A DNA stretch of 64,000 nucleotides from Tisiphia sp964030975. Its GTDB lineage: Bacteria > Pseudomonadota > Alphaproteobacteria > Rickettsiales > Rickettsiaceae. The stretch covers positions 930,001-994,000 of the forward strand of contig NZ_CAXIQH010000001.1 in the NCBI RefSeq assembly GCF_964030975.1, written 5' to 3'. Made by a program: the position numbers and the translations under genes. Numbering within the stretch: the first letter of the stretch is position 1; each line of letters begins with the position of its first letter. Positions 25,072 through 33,121 of the stretch are shown here, one piece after another. Below the pieces are notes generated by a model. The model did no database searches. It was not told the DNA's origin and saw only the letters and a program-made list of their open reading frames with translations.

Positions 25072-25790
25072 ATTAAGTCACCTATATTCTCTAAAAATAA
25101 TCTTGCTCTATGAGATTTTGGTTTTTCAAAAAACTCTGTTGCCGGTTGATCGCCTAGAACTTGTCCGTGATTCATAAAAATTATCCTATCTGCTATCGCT
25201 TTGGCAAATTTAATATGGTGAGTAACAACAATCATTATCATTTGATTTTTTAGTAAAGAGATAATTTCAATAACATCTTTAATATTTTCAGGATCTAAAG
25301 CTGAAGTAGGCTCGTCAAATAACATTACTTCTGTATCCATCATCAAGGCTCGACAAATCGCTACTCGCTGTTTTTGTCCTCCAGATAGGTTGGTAGGAAA
25401 AGCAGTAATTTTTTGTTTTAAACCAAATTGTTCTAATAATTTTTCCGCTTTAGAAATGGCAGTCACTGACTTCATTCCTAAAATATTAACAGGAGCATAT
25501 ATTAAATTGTCTTGAACATTTAAGTGCGGGAAAAGATTAAAGGCTTGGAAAACCATACCAATTTTAAGACAAAGCTTCCTTTTATTCTTTTGAGTTAACT
25601 CTTTGTTATCGATGAACACTTGCCCGGTAGTAGGTATTTCTAAAGCATTAATAATTCGTAATAAAGTGGATTTACCGCTACCAGAAGAACCTATAATCGC
25701 TATAGTTTCCTTTTTTTTGAACTCAAGACTAACATCTTTGACAGCATAGGTTTTACTATACTTTTTTGAAACCTTATCAACTACTATCAT
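25068..25790 (-). CDS. glnQ: Amino-acid ABC transporter ATP-binding protein (GlnQ-like)
   Basis: The 240-aa ATPase has Walker A GSSGSGKST (34-42), Q-loop MVFQAFNLFPHL, signature LSGGQKQRV, Walker B EVMLFDEP and H-loop VVTHH, typical of polar amino-acid importers. No permease or binding protein gene is adjacent, so these subunits must lie elsewhere. The gene sits one base after the MBL-hydrolase gene and overlaps the protease gene. The exact substrate is unknown. The glutamine assignment is by family name only. Confidence 0.85.
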   Translation of the reverse strand: MIVVDKVSKKYSKTYAVKDVSLEFKKKETIAIIGSSGSGKSTLLRIINALEIPTTGQVFIDNKELTQKNKRKLCLKIGMVFQAFNLFPHLNVQDNLIYAPVNILGMKSVTAISKAEKLLEQFGLKQKITAFPTNLSGGQKQRVAICRALMMDTEVMLFDEPTSALDPENIKDVIEIISLLKNQMIMIVVTHHIKFAKAIADRIIFMNHGQVLGDQPATEFFEKPKSHRARLFLENIGDLM

Positions 25791-25791
25791 A

Positions 25792-26538
25792 CTAAACTAT
25801 AAATTTGTAACCATCATATAGAGGTTTTATATTGCTTGGCAATATTTTTGATATTTCGTGATAATCAATAAAATGATTCATATTAGTTAATAATATTTGC
25901 TGTGGTTTATATTCATCGTTCCATTGTAAAATTTTATCTAATCCTGCATGGCAATCATTAGATTCATATGCCATACAGTCTAATATCCACACTTTGATAT
26001 TTCTTAAGAATGGTTTGGATTCTACCGGAAAAGTTACCACATCACTAGAATATACAAAATCATCCACTCTGATACCCAAACTATCTATAGAACCATGATG
26101 CTGTTTAAAAAATTGTACATCTATGGTGTTAATTTTAAGTTTGGCAAAAAAATCTACCGTTCTTACAATCAGCCTATCCGGAGCAAATAAGTGTTGGTGA
26201 CGATTCTCAGTTTTCAATGCTGTGCTACTGTCAGTAAAAATTTCTAAAGGTCTCTTCTGAAAGAATGGGAATACCCGCAAATCATCAATACCGTTAACAT
26301 GATCTGCATGATAATGGGTTAATATAGCACTATCCACTTTTTTAATATTTTCTCGTAGTAATTGCCCCTTAATGTCAAAACCAAAATCAACAAGAATTTG
26401 ACTATTACCATCATCCATATATATTGATGATCTAGTTCTTTTATTGTAGCTTGAAGTAGAGGTACACGTACTGCAATCACAATTAATTATCGGTAGACCA
26501 AGCGAAGAACCACATCCTAGCACTGTTATCTGTAGCAT
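25792..26538 (-). CDS. MBL-fold metallohydrolase (PhnP-like)
   Basis: The 248-aa protein has the metallo-beta-lactamase motif LTHYHADHVNGID (about 93-105), preceded by VDFGFD and followed by VYSSDV and a His motif near the C-terminus (LLTNMNH). A CxCxxC-like NCDCSTC segment near residue 20 resembles the extra structural zinc site of PhnP-like phosphodiesterases. Substrates may be cyclic phosphates, but this cannot be fixed from sequence. It is the first gene of a three-gene minus-strand operon and diverges from the PAP2 gene over a 34-bp gap. Confidence 0.8.
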   Translation of the reverse strand: MLQITVLGCGSSLGLPIINCDCSTCTSTSSYNKRTRSSIYMDDGNSQILVDFGFDIKGQLLRENIKKVDSAILTHYHADHVNGIDDLRVFPFFQKRPLEIFTDSSTALKTENRHQHLFAPDRLIVRTVDFFAKLKINTIDVQFFKQHHGSIDSLGIRVDDFVYSSDVVTFPVESKPFLRNIKVWILDCMAYESNDCHAGLDKILQWNDEYKPQQILLTNMNHFIDYHEISKILPSNIKPLYDGYKFIV

Positions 26539-26572
26539 AATATTATTTTACTTAAACCAAATAAAATTAGAA

Positions 26573-27226
26573 ATGTTTGAACTTTTATATAATTTCCAAG
26601 GTCTTAATCAAGAAATATTCTTGTGGATCAATAGAATAACTAACCATTTTAGCATAATAGCTTATATTCTACAAATTATCTCTTATTGTTTTAATATTAG
26701 CAACTTTGCTATCGTTTATTTGATATATTGCGTATATTTTTACACTCAGCTAAAAAAGATTCAAGATTTTAATCAGCGTCAGATCAAATTTTGGTCTATA
26801 TATAATCAAATGGCAATGATTGGTATAATTTATACGATATTCGGTTGCACTTATGCTCTATTTAAGTTTTTCATTAATCTACCTAGACCATTTTGCTCAT
26901 TGTCTATTAATAGTTTTGTAACAATTGCTAATGTTGAACTTGAAAGATGTTTATCTAGTTTTCCAAGTAGTCACTCCGGTTTAGCATTGTTGACTGCCTA
27001 CTTTATTTGGTCATATATAACAATGGAACAAAAAATTATAGCCCTTTTGATTGTTTTGTTAGTGGCAATCTCACGTATTACTCTTGCTATGCACTATCCA
27101 GCTGATATTATTTATAGTTTCCTTATCACCATAATAATTATAATAGTTGGCAAAATAGTTTTTAGAACTTTTGCCAACAACTTTATAAAATGGTTAGGTA
27201 TCGGTATTTTCAAGATTTTATGCTAA
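26573..27226 (+). CDS. PAP2-family membrane phosphatase
   Basis: The 217-aa polytopic protein has the three PAP2 motifs: KFFINLPRP (the KX6RP motif, about 98-106), SFPSSHSG (PSGH-like) and SRITLAMHYPAD (SRX5HX3D). About five membrane helices surround them. Family members dephosphorylate phosphatidic acid, phosphatidylglycerophosphate, undecaprenyl pyrophosphate or lipid A. The spacing gives no substrate. It is divergent from the MBL gene and monocistronic. Confidence 0.85.
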   Translation: MFELLYNFQGLNQEIFLWINRITNHFSIIAYILQIISYCFNISNFAIVYLIYCVYFYTQLKKIQDFNQRQIKFWSIYNQMAMIGIIYTIFGCTYALFKFFINLPRPFCSLSINSFVTIANVELERCLSSFPSSHSGLALLTAYFIWSYITMEQKIIALLIVLLVAISRITLAMHYPADIIYSFLITIIIIIVGKIVFRTFANNFIKWLGIGIFKILC

Positions 27227-27250
27227 TCGCTAAGAGAAGACTTGAGTAAA

Positions 27251-27306
27251 AATAATAAAAATATTTTTGATAAAACACTTAGTGTACATCATAATTAGTA
27301 TATACT
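27251..27306 (+). promoter_or_regulatory. 56-bp promoter-like element with dyad, upstream of zinc-finger gene and mutL
   Basis: One mismatch from the minus-strand copy upstream of prs (10863-10918). It has -35-like TTGATA (27267-27272), a 17-bp spacer and -10-like CATAAT (27290-27295). The palindrome ACACTTAGTGT (27275-27285) lies inside the spacer, where a repressor would block RNA polymerase. A second dyad, TATACTC/GAGTATA, follows at 27301-27323. Confidence 0.55.
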
Positions 27307-27403
27307 CAAATCAGAAGAGTATACCTAATTTTTATTTTGAATAAATGCAACTTATGTTTTATAATGATAACATACTAAGAAATTCTCATATAGCTTTAAT
27401 TTT

Positions 27404-27583
27404 ATGCAAAATGTAGAAATTATTGAGACTATCTCTACATCCGTATCATGTTCTGGTAAAGAGTCGCCTTATGATCATCCAAGAATTTATTTGGAAATTG
27501 ATTCAACCAAGGGATATATTATGTGTCCTTATTGTAGTAAAAAATTTGTGTTAAGCAATGAAGATAAAGCTCCTATCAGATAG
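27404..27583 (+). CDS. Zinc-finger (zf-CHCC, NDUFS6-like) small protein
   Basis: A 59-aa protein below usual gene-finder length. Cys16-Ser-Gly, His25-Pro, and CPYC (Cys41, Cys44) form the C-x8-H-x15-C-x2-C pattern of the zf-CHCC domain. The domain is found in the mitochondrial complex I subunit NDUFS6 and in small alphaproteobacterial proteins. The start ATG 27404 is the only sensible one. Its 3' end overlaps the mutL start by 26 bp, so the two genes are translationally linked. It may accompany NADH dehydrogenase, but no nuo gene is adjacent. Confidence 0.8.
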   Translation: MQNVEIIETISTSVSCSGKESPYDHPRIYLEIDSTKGYIMCPYCSKKFVLSNEDKAPIR

Positions 27584-29594
27584 TACTATAAATCGTATCG
27601 CTGCTGGAGAGGTGATTGAACGACCAGCTTCGGTGGTAAAAGAACTAGTTGAGAATGCTATTGATGCAGCTAGCACTAAGATAGATATAATGCTTGAACA
27701 GGCAGGCAAAAATCTTATTGTTATTTCTGACAATGGGATAGGTATGTCTGAGGAAGAGCTAAATATTGCCGTAGAACGGCATACTACTTCCAAACTTGAT
27801 GAGTTAGATTTATTAAATATTCACACTTTTGGCTTTCGCGGAGAGGCTTTACCTTCTATAGGCTCTGTAAGTAAGATGCTGATTACTTCAAAGGCACGTG
27901 GAGCTGATAGAGCATATCAGATGCAAATTAATGGTGGGCATAAAGAAAGTAAGCCCACCATTCATAATGAGGGTACTAAGATTGAAATACGAGATTTATT
28001 CTTTGCTACTCCTGCAAGATTAAAGTTCTTAAGATCTGATAAAACTGAATTTGCAGCTTCAGTAGATGTAATAAAGAAAATTGCATTAGCTCACCCTAAA
28101 ATCAGTATTAATTTATCTCATGATGGTAAAAATATCCTAAAAGTAAAAGGTCAAGAGGGTAATTTTGACCAAATTTTACAGCAAAGAATAATTGATATAG
28201 TAGGTCATGATTTTATTGAAAACTCTGTTCATATTAATCTACAAAGAGCAGAAATCTCAGTATATGGCTTTACTAGTCTTCCTACCTTTAATAGGGCTTC
28301 TGCTGAAGATCAGTTTTTATTTGTTAATAATAGACCGGTCAAGGACAAATTACTACAAATCGCTTTAAGAGTAGCATATCAGGATTATTTAGCTCGAGAT
28401 AGACATCCAGTTTCAGTTCTGTTTCTACAAATAGATCCCCAAATGGTTGACGTTAACGTTCATCCTGCTAAAACAGAAGTAAGGTTTCACGACCCAAATA
28501 CCATACGGGGATTACTGGTAAGCTCTATTAAGGATGCCCTTGCCACTAAAAGCCATATGGTTTCAACGAATATTGCCACAACCGCCTTAGGTCTTTTTCG
28601 AAATACGGCAACTAGTACTGATAGTGCAGTTAAAACAAATACGGTATCGCAAAAAAGTCCTAGCTCTTCAAAAGAAATATACCCGAATAATTTGAGTCCT
28701 CATAATTTGAACGTATCTGATAATAGCGGTACTTATAGAGCCCAGAATTTAACTCTCCCTAAACCCAACCAAGATAGTTCTAATGTTCAACAGCAATTAA
28801 TAAAGACTGAACCTTATGCTAAAGTAGAAATAGTAGAGGACTATACTAATAGCGATTGTAACAATAGACCTCTTTTGAAACTCGCTTGTGCTGAGGGATT
28901 TGAAGGAGACTCGGAACGGAGAACCGCAGCGTACTCAAATGTACGTGAGGAGCAGAGTACCGGTATCACGTACAAATCACCAGCAGAAGTAGAGTTTCAA
29001 AAGAGGTCTAATGTGCTACTCGGAGCGGCAAGAGCACAATTGCACGGTACTTATATAATATCACAAACAGCAGATAGTATTGTTATCGTAGATCAACATG
29101 CAGCACATGAACGTTTGGGATACGAGAAAATTAAACAGATGATAAGTAATAATGGGTTAATTAAGCAGAGATTACTCATACCTGAGATAGTAGAATTACC
29201 AGATGTTAAAAGAGCCGATTTATTATATAATAAAAAGTCGGATATTTCTAAATTAGGTTTAAGCATAGAAAAATTTGGCGAGCGATCAATCATTGTATCA
29301 GAAGCTCCAAGTCTATTAGGAGATATCAATATAAGCCAACTTATCCAAGATTTAGCAGATAATTTATCTGATCTTGGCGAAAATATTTCCTTGATTCAAT
29401 TGATAGAACATGTTACAGAAACCTATGCATGTCATTATGCTATCAGAGCAGGTCGTAAATTATCTGCTGAAGAAATGAATGAATTGTTAAGACAAATGGA
29501 GAAAACACCTTTTTCAGGTCAATGTAATCATGGTAGACCAACTTACATTGAACTCAAACTCAAAGATATTGAACGGTTATTTGGACGTATATAA
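27558..29594 (+). CDS. mutL: DNA mismatch repair protein MutL with an inserted palindromic element
   Basis: The GHKL ATPase N-terminus is intact: ELVENAIDAAS, ISDNGIGMSEEEL, HTTSKL and GFRGEALPSIGSVSKM, followed by FVNNRPV and VDVNVHPAKTEVRF. The C-terminal domain has the endonuclease motif DQHAAHERLGYE (DQHA-x2-E-x4-E), together with ACHYAIRAGRKLS and QCNHGRPTYIELKL, so this is a latent endonuclease MutL. Between them lies an in-frame palindromic insertion (28865-29010) encoding about 48 residues around FEGDSERRTAAYSNVREEQS. The total of 678 aa is longer than close homologues would be without it. Confidence 0.95.
   Translation: MKIKLLSDSTINRIAAGEVIERPASVVKELVENAIDAASTKIDIMLEQAGKNLIVISDNGIGMSEEELNIAVERHTTSKLDELDLLNIHTFGFRGEALPSIGSVSKMLITSKARGADRAYQMQINGGHKESKPTIHNEGTKIEIRDLFFATPARLKFLRSDKTEFAASVDVIKKIALAHPKISINLSHDGKNILKVKGQEGNFDQILQQRIIDIVGHDFIENSVHINLQRAEISVYGFTSLPTFNRASAEDQFLFVNNRPVKDKLLQIALRVAYQDYLARDRHPVSVLFLQIDPQMVDVNVHPAKTEVRFHDPNTIRGLLVSSIKDALATKSHMVSTNIATTALGLFRNTATSTDSAVKTNTVSQKSPSSSKEIYPNNLSPHNLNVSDNSGTYRAQNLTLPKPNQDSSNVQQQLIKTEPYAKVEIVEDYTNSDCNNRPLLKLACAEGFEGDSERRTAAYSNVREEQSTGITYKSPAEVEFQKRSNVLLGAARAQLHGTYIISQTADSIVIVDQHAAHERLGYEKIKQMISNNGLIKQRLLIPEIVELPDVKRADLLYNKKSDISKLGLSIEKFGERSIIVSEAPSLLGDINISQLIQDLADNLSDLGENISLIQLIEHVTETYACHYAIRAGRKLSAEEMNELLRQMEKTPFSGQCNHGRPTYIELKLKDIERLFGRI
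28865..29010 (+). repeat. Rickettsia palindromic element-like insertion, in frame within mutL
   Basis: Perfect 19-bp inverted termini: TAGACCTCTTTTGAAACTC at 28865-28883 and its exact complement at 28992-29010. The 146-bp segment is translated in the MutL reading frame and lies in the linker between the ATPase and dimerisation domains. The encoded EGDSERRTAAYSNVRE resembles the peptide of published Rickettsia palindromic elements (as I recall it). A related extragenic copy is at 31183-31303. Confidence 0.85.
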
Positions 29595-29704
29595 CTGACA
29601 ACTCAGTTGTAATATTGCAAAAATTGTTTGTCATGTTTTTGATGGAAATCGTAGCTTTCTATAATTCTCTGTTTGTGTACTAATTGGTAATTAAGGTTAA
29701 TATA

Positions 29705-30949
29705 ATGTCTAACTATAATAATATATTTGATAACCACATAACTAGAATTAAGCAAGAGGGCAGATATCGTGAATTTGTTCCTGTTCAAAGGCAGGCCGAT
29801 AACTTCCCGTCCGCTTGGTATGGTGATAAAGAAATTGTCATGTGGTGTATTAATGATTATCTTGGTATGAGTAAGCATCCAGATATTACCAAAGCTGCTC
29901 TAGAGGCTACAGCCAAATATGGAATTGGTTCTGGTGGTACAAGAAATATAGGCGGCAATAATAGCTGCATAATAGAATTAGAGCAAGAACTAGCAACCCT
30001 ACATAATAAAGAATCATCTTTAGTCTTCACTTCTGGTTATGTTGCCAATGATACTACCCTTGCAACACTAGCAAAAATAATGCCTAATATAGTTTTTTTC
30101 TCAGATGAGTTAAATCACGCTTCTATTATTTCCGGTATCTGTAACTCAAAAGCTGAAAAACATATTTACCGACACATTGATGTTCAACATCTTGAAGAAT
30201 TACTCAAAGGAGTGGATATTAATAGACCAAAGATTATTGTTTTTGAATCAGCTTATTCTATGGACGGATTATTTTCTCCAATAGAAAAAATAGTGAATTT
30301 AGCTAAAAAATATAATGCTTTAACCTTTATTGATGAAGTGCATACAGTGGGTCTATATGGCAAGCATGGTGCTGGTATTGCCGATCTTCAAGGCTGTGCT
30401 GATAAAATTAATATCATCCAGGGAACGCTCGGTAAGGCTTACGGCGTTATTGGTGGCTATATTGCAGCTGATCGTCAGATTATAGATTCTATAAGACTTA
30501 CTGCCCCAGGTTTTATATTCACCACCTCTCTACCGCCAATTATTGCTTCGGCAGCAACTGCAAGTATTCGTCATTTAAAAAATTCTAATATAGAAAGGGA
30601 AACTTACCAAGAGGTAATAGCCAAGGTAAAAAAATCTTTTGATCAAGCTAAAGTGAATTATTTTAAAAATGATAGCCATATTATACCAATAATTATTGGT
30701 GACCCAATTAAAGCCAAACAAGCCTCTAATATGTTGCTGGATAACTATAATATTTATGTTCAGCATATTAATTTTCCGACCGTACCACGTGGCACTGAAC
30801 GCTTAAGAATCATTCCAACACCCAACCATACCGAGCAAATGATTAAGGATCTTACCAAAGCTCTTGTTGAAATTCTCAATACACTTGATATATCATCACC
30901 CATCAATTCTCATTCTATAATAAAATTACCTCTATACCCCGCAGCGTAG
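29705..30949 (+). CDS. hemA: 5-aminolevulinate synthase
   Basis: It condenses glycine and succinyl-CoA to ALA, the first step of heme synthesis in alphaproteobacteria. The 414-aa protein contains GSGGTRNIGGNN, FSDELNHASII, FESAYSMDG, FIDEVHTVGLYG and the PLP-lysine site QGTLGKAYGVIGGYI. The C-terminus has HINFPTVPRGTERLRI. I chose ATG 29705 (MSNYNNIFDNHI) over a start at 29684, since it fits the family and has a TAAGG site 8 bp upstream. It stands alone, 110 bp after mutL. Confidence 0.95.
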   Translation: MSNYNNIFDNHITRIKQEGRYREFVPVQRQADNFPSAWYGDKEIVMWCINDYLGMSKHPDITKAALEATAKYGIGSGGTRNIGGNNSCIIELEQELATLHNKESSLVFTSGYVANDTTLATLAKIMPNIVFFSDELNHASIISGICNSKAEKHIYRHIDVQHLEELLKGVDINRPKIIVFESAYSMDGLFSPIEKIVNLAKKYNALTFIDEVHTVGLYGKHGAGIADLQGCADKINIIQGTLGKAYGVIGGYIAADRQIIDSIRLTAPGFIFTTSLPPIIASAATASIRHLKNSNIERETYQEVIAKVKKSFDQAKVNYFKNDSHIIPIIIGDPIKAKQASNMLLDNYNIYVQHINFPTVPRGTERLRIIPTPNHTEQMIKDLTKALVEILNTLDISSPINSHSIIKLPLYPAA

Positions 30950-30960
30950 GTAATATCATA

Positions 30961-31166
30961 CAGGGCAGTTTAAAAGTCGCAACTAATGATATAAAATACT
31001 AGATTATAGAAACGAATAACCGTCATCGCGAGCCACGAAGTGGCGTGGCGATCCAAATAAACAGCTTGCTGTTTTATTTTTGCCGTTGCAATTTTTTGGA
31101 TTGCTTCGTCGACCTACGGTCTTCTCGCAATGACGTTGACCACATACGACTTTTAAAGCTCACTAT
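30961..31166. repeat. Family C palindromic element (C3)
   Basis: The left end CAGGGCAGTTTAAAAGTCGC is intact at 30961. The right end is degenerate (ACGACTTTTAAAGCTCAC). The core arms are CGTCATCGCGAG and CTTCTCGCAATGACG. It lies right after hemA. Confidence 0.75.
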
Positions 31167-31182
31167 CTAAAACAGCTTCCTC

Positions 31183-31303
31183 TTCTAACTTTCGACAGCT
31201 GTGGTACTCGAATCCTCACGTACATTAGAATACGCTGCGGTTCGAGACGAAGTGTCTCCTTCAAATCCCTCAGCACAAACAAGTTTCGAAATAGGTCTAT
31301 TAT
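31183..31303 (-). repeat. Extragenic relative of the mutL RPE insertion
   Basis: Read on the minus strand, it contains ATAGACCTATTTCGAAACTT, TGTGCTGAGGGATTTGAAGG, ACCGCAGCGTATTC and TGTACGTGAGGA, matching 28863-28955 in mutL at most positions. Here it is outside any gene. It ends in a family G arm (CTGTCGAAAGTTAGAAGAGG) and joins an IS630-derived fragment. Confidence 0.65.
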
Positions 31304-31376
31304 TTTTAATGTTCTACAACTTGCCTCAAATACAAAATCTCTTCTTCTAATATGAACATATATGTTAAGTGCTATA
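31303..31376 (-). repeat. IS630-derived end fragment
   Basis: The right part, AACATATATGTTAAGTGCTATA (to 31376), is an IS630 terminal repeat. The preceding TTCTACAACTTGCCTCAAATAC matches the 3' end of the IS630 transposase gene. The other end is lost. Confidence 0.6.
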
Positions 31377-31413
31377 AAACAGCAAAAAATTATAAGGATA
31401 TTATGCTACACAA

Positions 31414-31585
31414 GCGTCATTGCGAGGAGTGTGTAAGCACGACGAAGCAATCCACTTCTGGTCTTTTGGATTGCTTCGTCGCCTAAAGTGGCTCCTCGCA
31501 ATGACAGCTAGAGATCGGTTTTTTTCCTTAAATTGATACATTATGTCGAATTACACTTTCACTACAAAATAAAAAATGTAGGGTA
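31414..31585. repeat. Palindrome-bearing repeat at the IS110 left flank
   Basis: This is an inverted near-identical copy of 7062-7233, consisting of a CGTCATTGCGAGGAG hairpin followed by TTGATACATTATGTCG and TGTAGGGTAC. The similarity ends where the IS110 leader begins. Confidence 0.65.
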
Positions 31586-31755
31586 CTTATATCTTGAGAA
31601 TGTGATATAAATAATTGTAAGAGGGTGACTTGTGGGGTACTTGATTGAGATAATCGAGCATAGAATAAGTACCCTCTTACAAAGTTTGCTTTGAACAAAT
31701 TGCAGAAGGTGCTGGAAGCAGCAGCCTTGCACAATAAGATGAAGGAGATTATATC
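31586..31755 (+). ncRNA. IS110 left-end non-coding leader, candidate bridge RNA
   Basis: These 170 bp lie immediately 5' of the IS110 transposase frame and have no coding potential. Perfect 10-bp arms GTAAGAGGGT (31617-31626) and ACCCTCTTAC (31671-31680) enclose a loop of 44 nt that can fold further (GATTGAGATAATCG). IS110-group elements are known to encode a structured bridge RNA in the left end that specifies target and donor. Identity as such an RNA is inference from position and fold. Confidence 0.4.
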
Positions 31756-32290
31756 ATGAGTAAAATAATAGGTCTAGATGTAAGTAAAAAATGGTTAGAT
31801 ATATGTTTATATGAGTCTAACAATAAACCGATATATAATCGTTTTTCCAATGATAAGTTAGGGCATGAAGAACTGATAACACTAATAAAGAATGACGAGA
31901 TTAAGCTAATAGTATGTGAGCCTACTGGAGGTTATGAAGCTGAGATTTGCCAAAAATTGTATAATAATAAACAACAGATACATAGGGTCAATACATATAG
32001 TTTTAATTCATTTAGTAAATCGGTGAATTTATGTAAAACTGATAAGAAGGATGCATTTAAATTAGCATATTATGGCGATAAAATGCAACTTTCAGCAAAT
32101 TATGTATATCAAGTTGAATCCGAGACTTTGAAGAGGTATCAGCAAAGGCGGGAAGATTTAGTTCTAATACTGAGTAATGAAAAGAAGAGGCTACATCATA
32201 GTATTGATGGTATTGATAAAGAGAGTATAGAAAAGCTCGTTAAATTTTTACAGAATGAAATAGCTGAGCTTGATAAAAAATTAAGTGAGG

Positions 32291-32430
32291 TATAGTGAAA
32301 CCTATTGAATTAGGTGATACAAACTTTGTGTCATACCTGCGAAAGCAGGTATCTAGATTCCCGCCTACGCGGGAATGACAACTTACAATAGTTATGTTCT
32401 TTATCACCTAATCCTATAGGCATAACTATA
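32291..32430 (+). repeat. Family A MITE, copy 5 (in IS110)
   Basis: 140 bp, TATAGTGAAACC to GCATAACTATA. It adds an immediate TAG stop to the transposase frame. Removing it with a TA footprint restores the frame. Confidence 0.9.
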
Positions 32431-32664
32431 ATAGATGAGTCAGAAGAGTTAAAAGAGAAGGTGAAAATATTAGAGACTGTACCTGGTATTGGTAAATGTT
32501 TGGCTACAAAACTAATTAGTTTTGTACCTGAACTAGGGGATAAAAATTATAGTAGTAACGAATTGTCAGCAATTGTGGGGATAGCTCCTTATGCCCGTGA
32601 TAGTGGTAATAAGCAAGGACGAAGATTTATTAGAGGCGGTAGGAAAATACCACGGGATGCTTTA

Positions 32665-32804
32665 TATAGTGAAACCTATTGAATTAGGTGATACAAACTT
32701 TGTGTCATACCTGCGAAAGCAGGTATCTAGATTCCCGCCTTCGCGGGAATGACAACTTACAATCGTTATGTTCTTTATCACCTAATCCTATGGGCATAAC
32801 TATA
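32665..32804 (+). repeat. Family A MITE, copy 6 (second hit in the same IS110)
   Basis: 140 bp, same orientation as copy 5 and 234 bp downstream of it. It differs from copy 5 at the CTATGGGC/CTATAGGC site and the CCTTCGCGG/CCTACGCGG loop, so it is not a simple tandem duplicate. Confidence 0.9.
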
Positions 32805-32879
32805 GTTGCATGCATGCGTAAACTACTTGAAGTGTGCCATAAACTTATTCAACAAAAACGTTGTTTTGTTATTTAGATA

Positions 32880-33121
32880 AATATTTTTATTTTTTTTTGA
32901 AAATTTAGATAAAAGATAATTGCTATGGGAATCTAGATACCTACTTTCGCAGGTATGACAAGTTAAACCTAGTAGGTATGACACAAAACAATTGCTTCGT
33001 CGTTACTGAAGTGTCTCTTCGCTAATAGCATAGAAGCTATCTAGAACATAACGGGTTAGCTATAAACAGGATTTTTAGAAAAATAGCTTAAAATAATTAG
33101 TCATCTTCGACAGTCTCCTAG
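32880..33121. repeat. Degenerate family B right end followed by a family D right half (D4)
   Basis: There is no gene. CCTACTTTCGCAGGTATGAC and GAAGCTATCTAGAACATAACGGGTTAGC (to 33064) are degraded palindrome parts ending in a family B terminus. A family D right half (33065-33121) ending in CTAG follows directly. Its last bases provide the stop codon of the acetyltransferase gene. Confidence 0.5.

Larger units (their letters stand above)
31756..32876 (+). pseudogene. IS110-family (DEDD) transposase broken by two family A MITEs
   Basis: Segment 1 (31756-32290) has the RuvC-like start IIGLDVSKKWLDICLYES and VCEPTGGYEAE. Segment 2 (32431-32664) has the C-terminal part: ETVPGIGKCLATKLI, LGDKNYSSNELSAIVGIAPYARDSG with the likely catalytic Ser, and RRFIRGGRK. 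Segment 3 (from 32805) reads VACMRKLLEVCHKLI to a stop at 32876. Deleting the first MITE while keeping one TA joins GAG-GTA-ATA-GAT in frame. The second insertion is accompanied by loss of about 30 codons, so the transposase is not functional. Confidence 0.85.

Noticed and set aside
31528..31734. 68-aa minus-strand frame in the IS110 leader
   Set aside because: It has no ribosome site or recognisable domain and overlaps the structured leader of the IS110.
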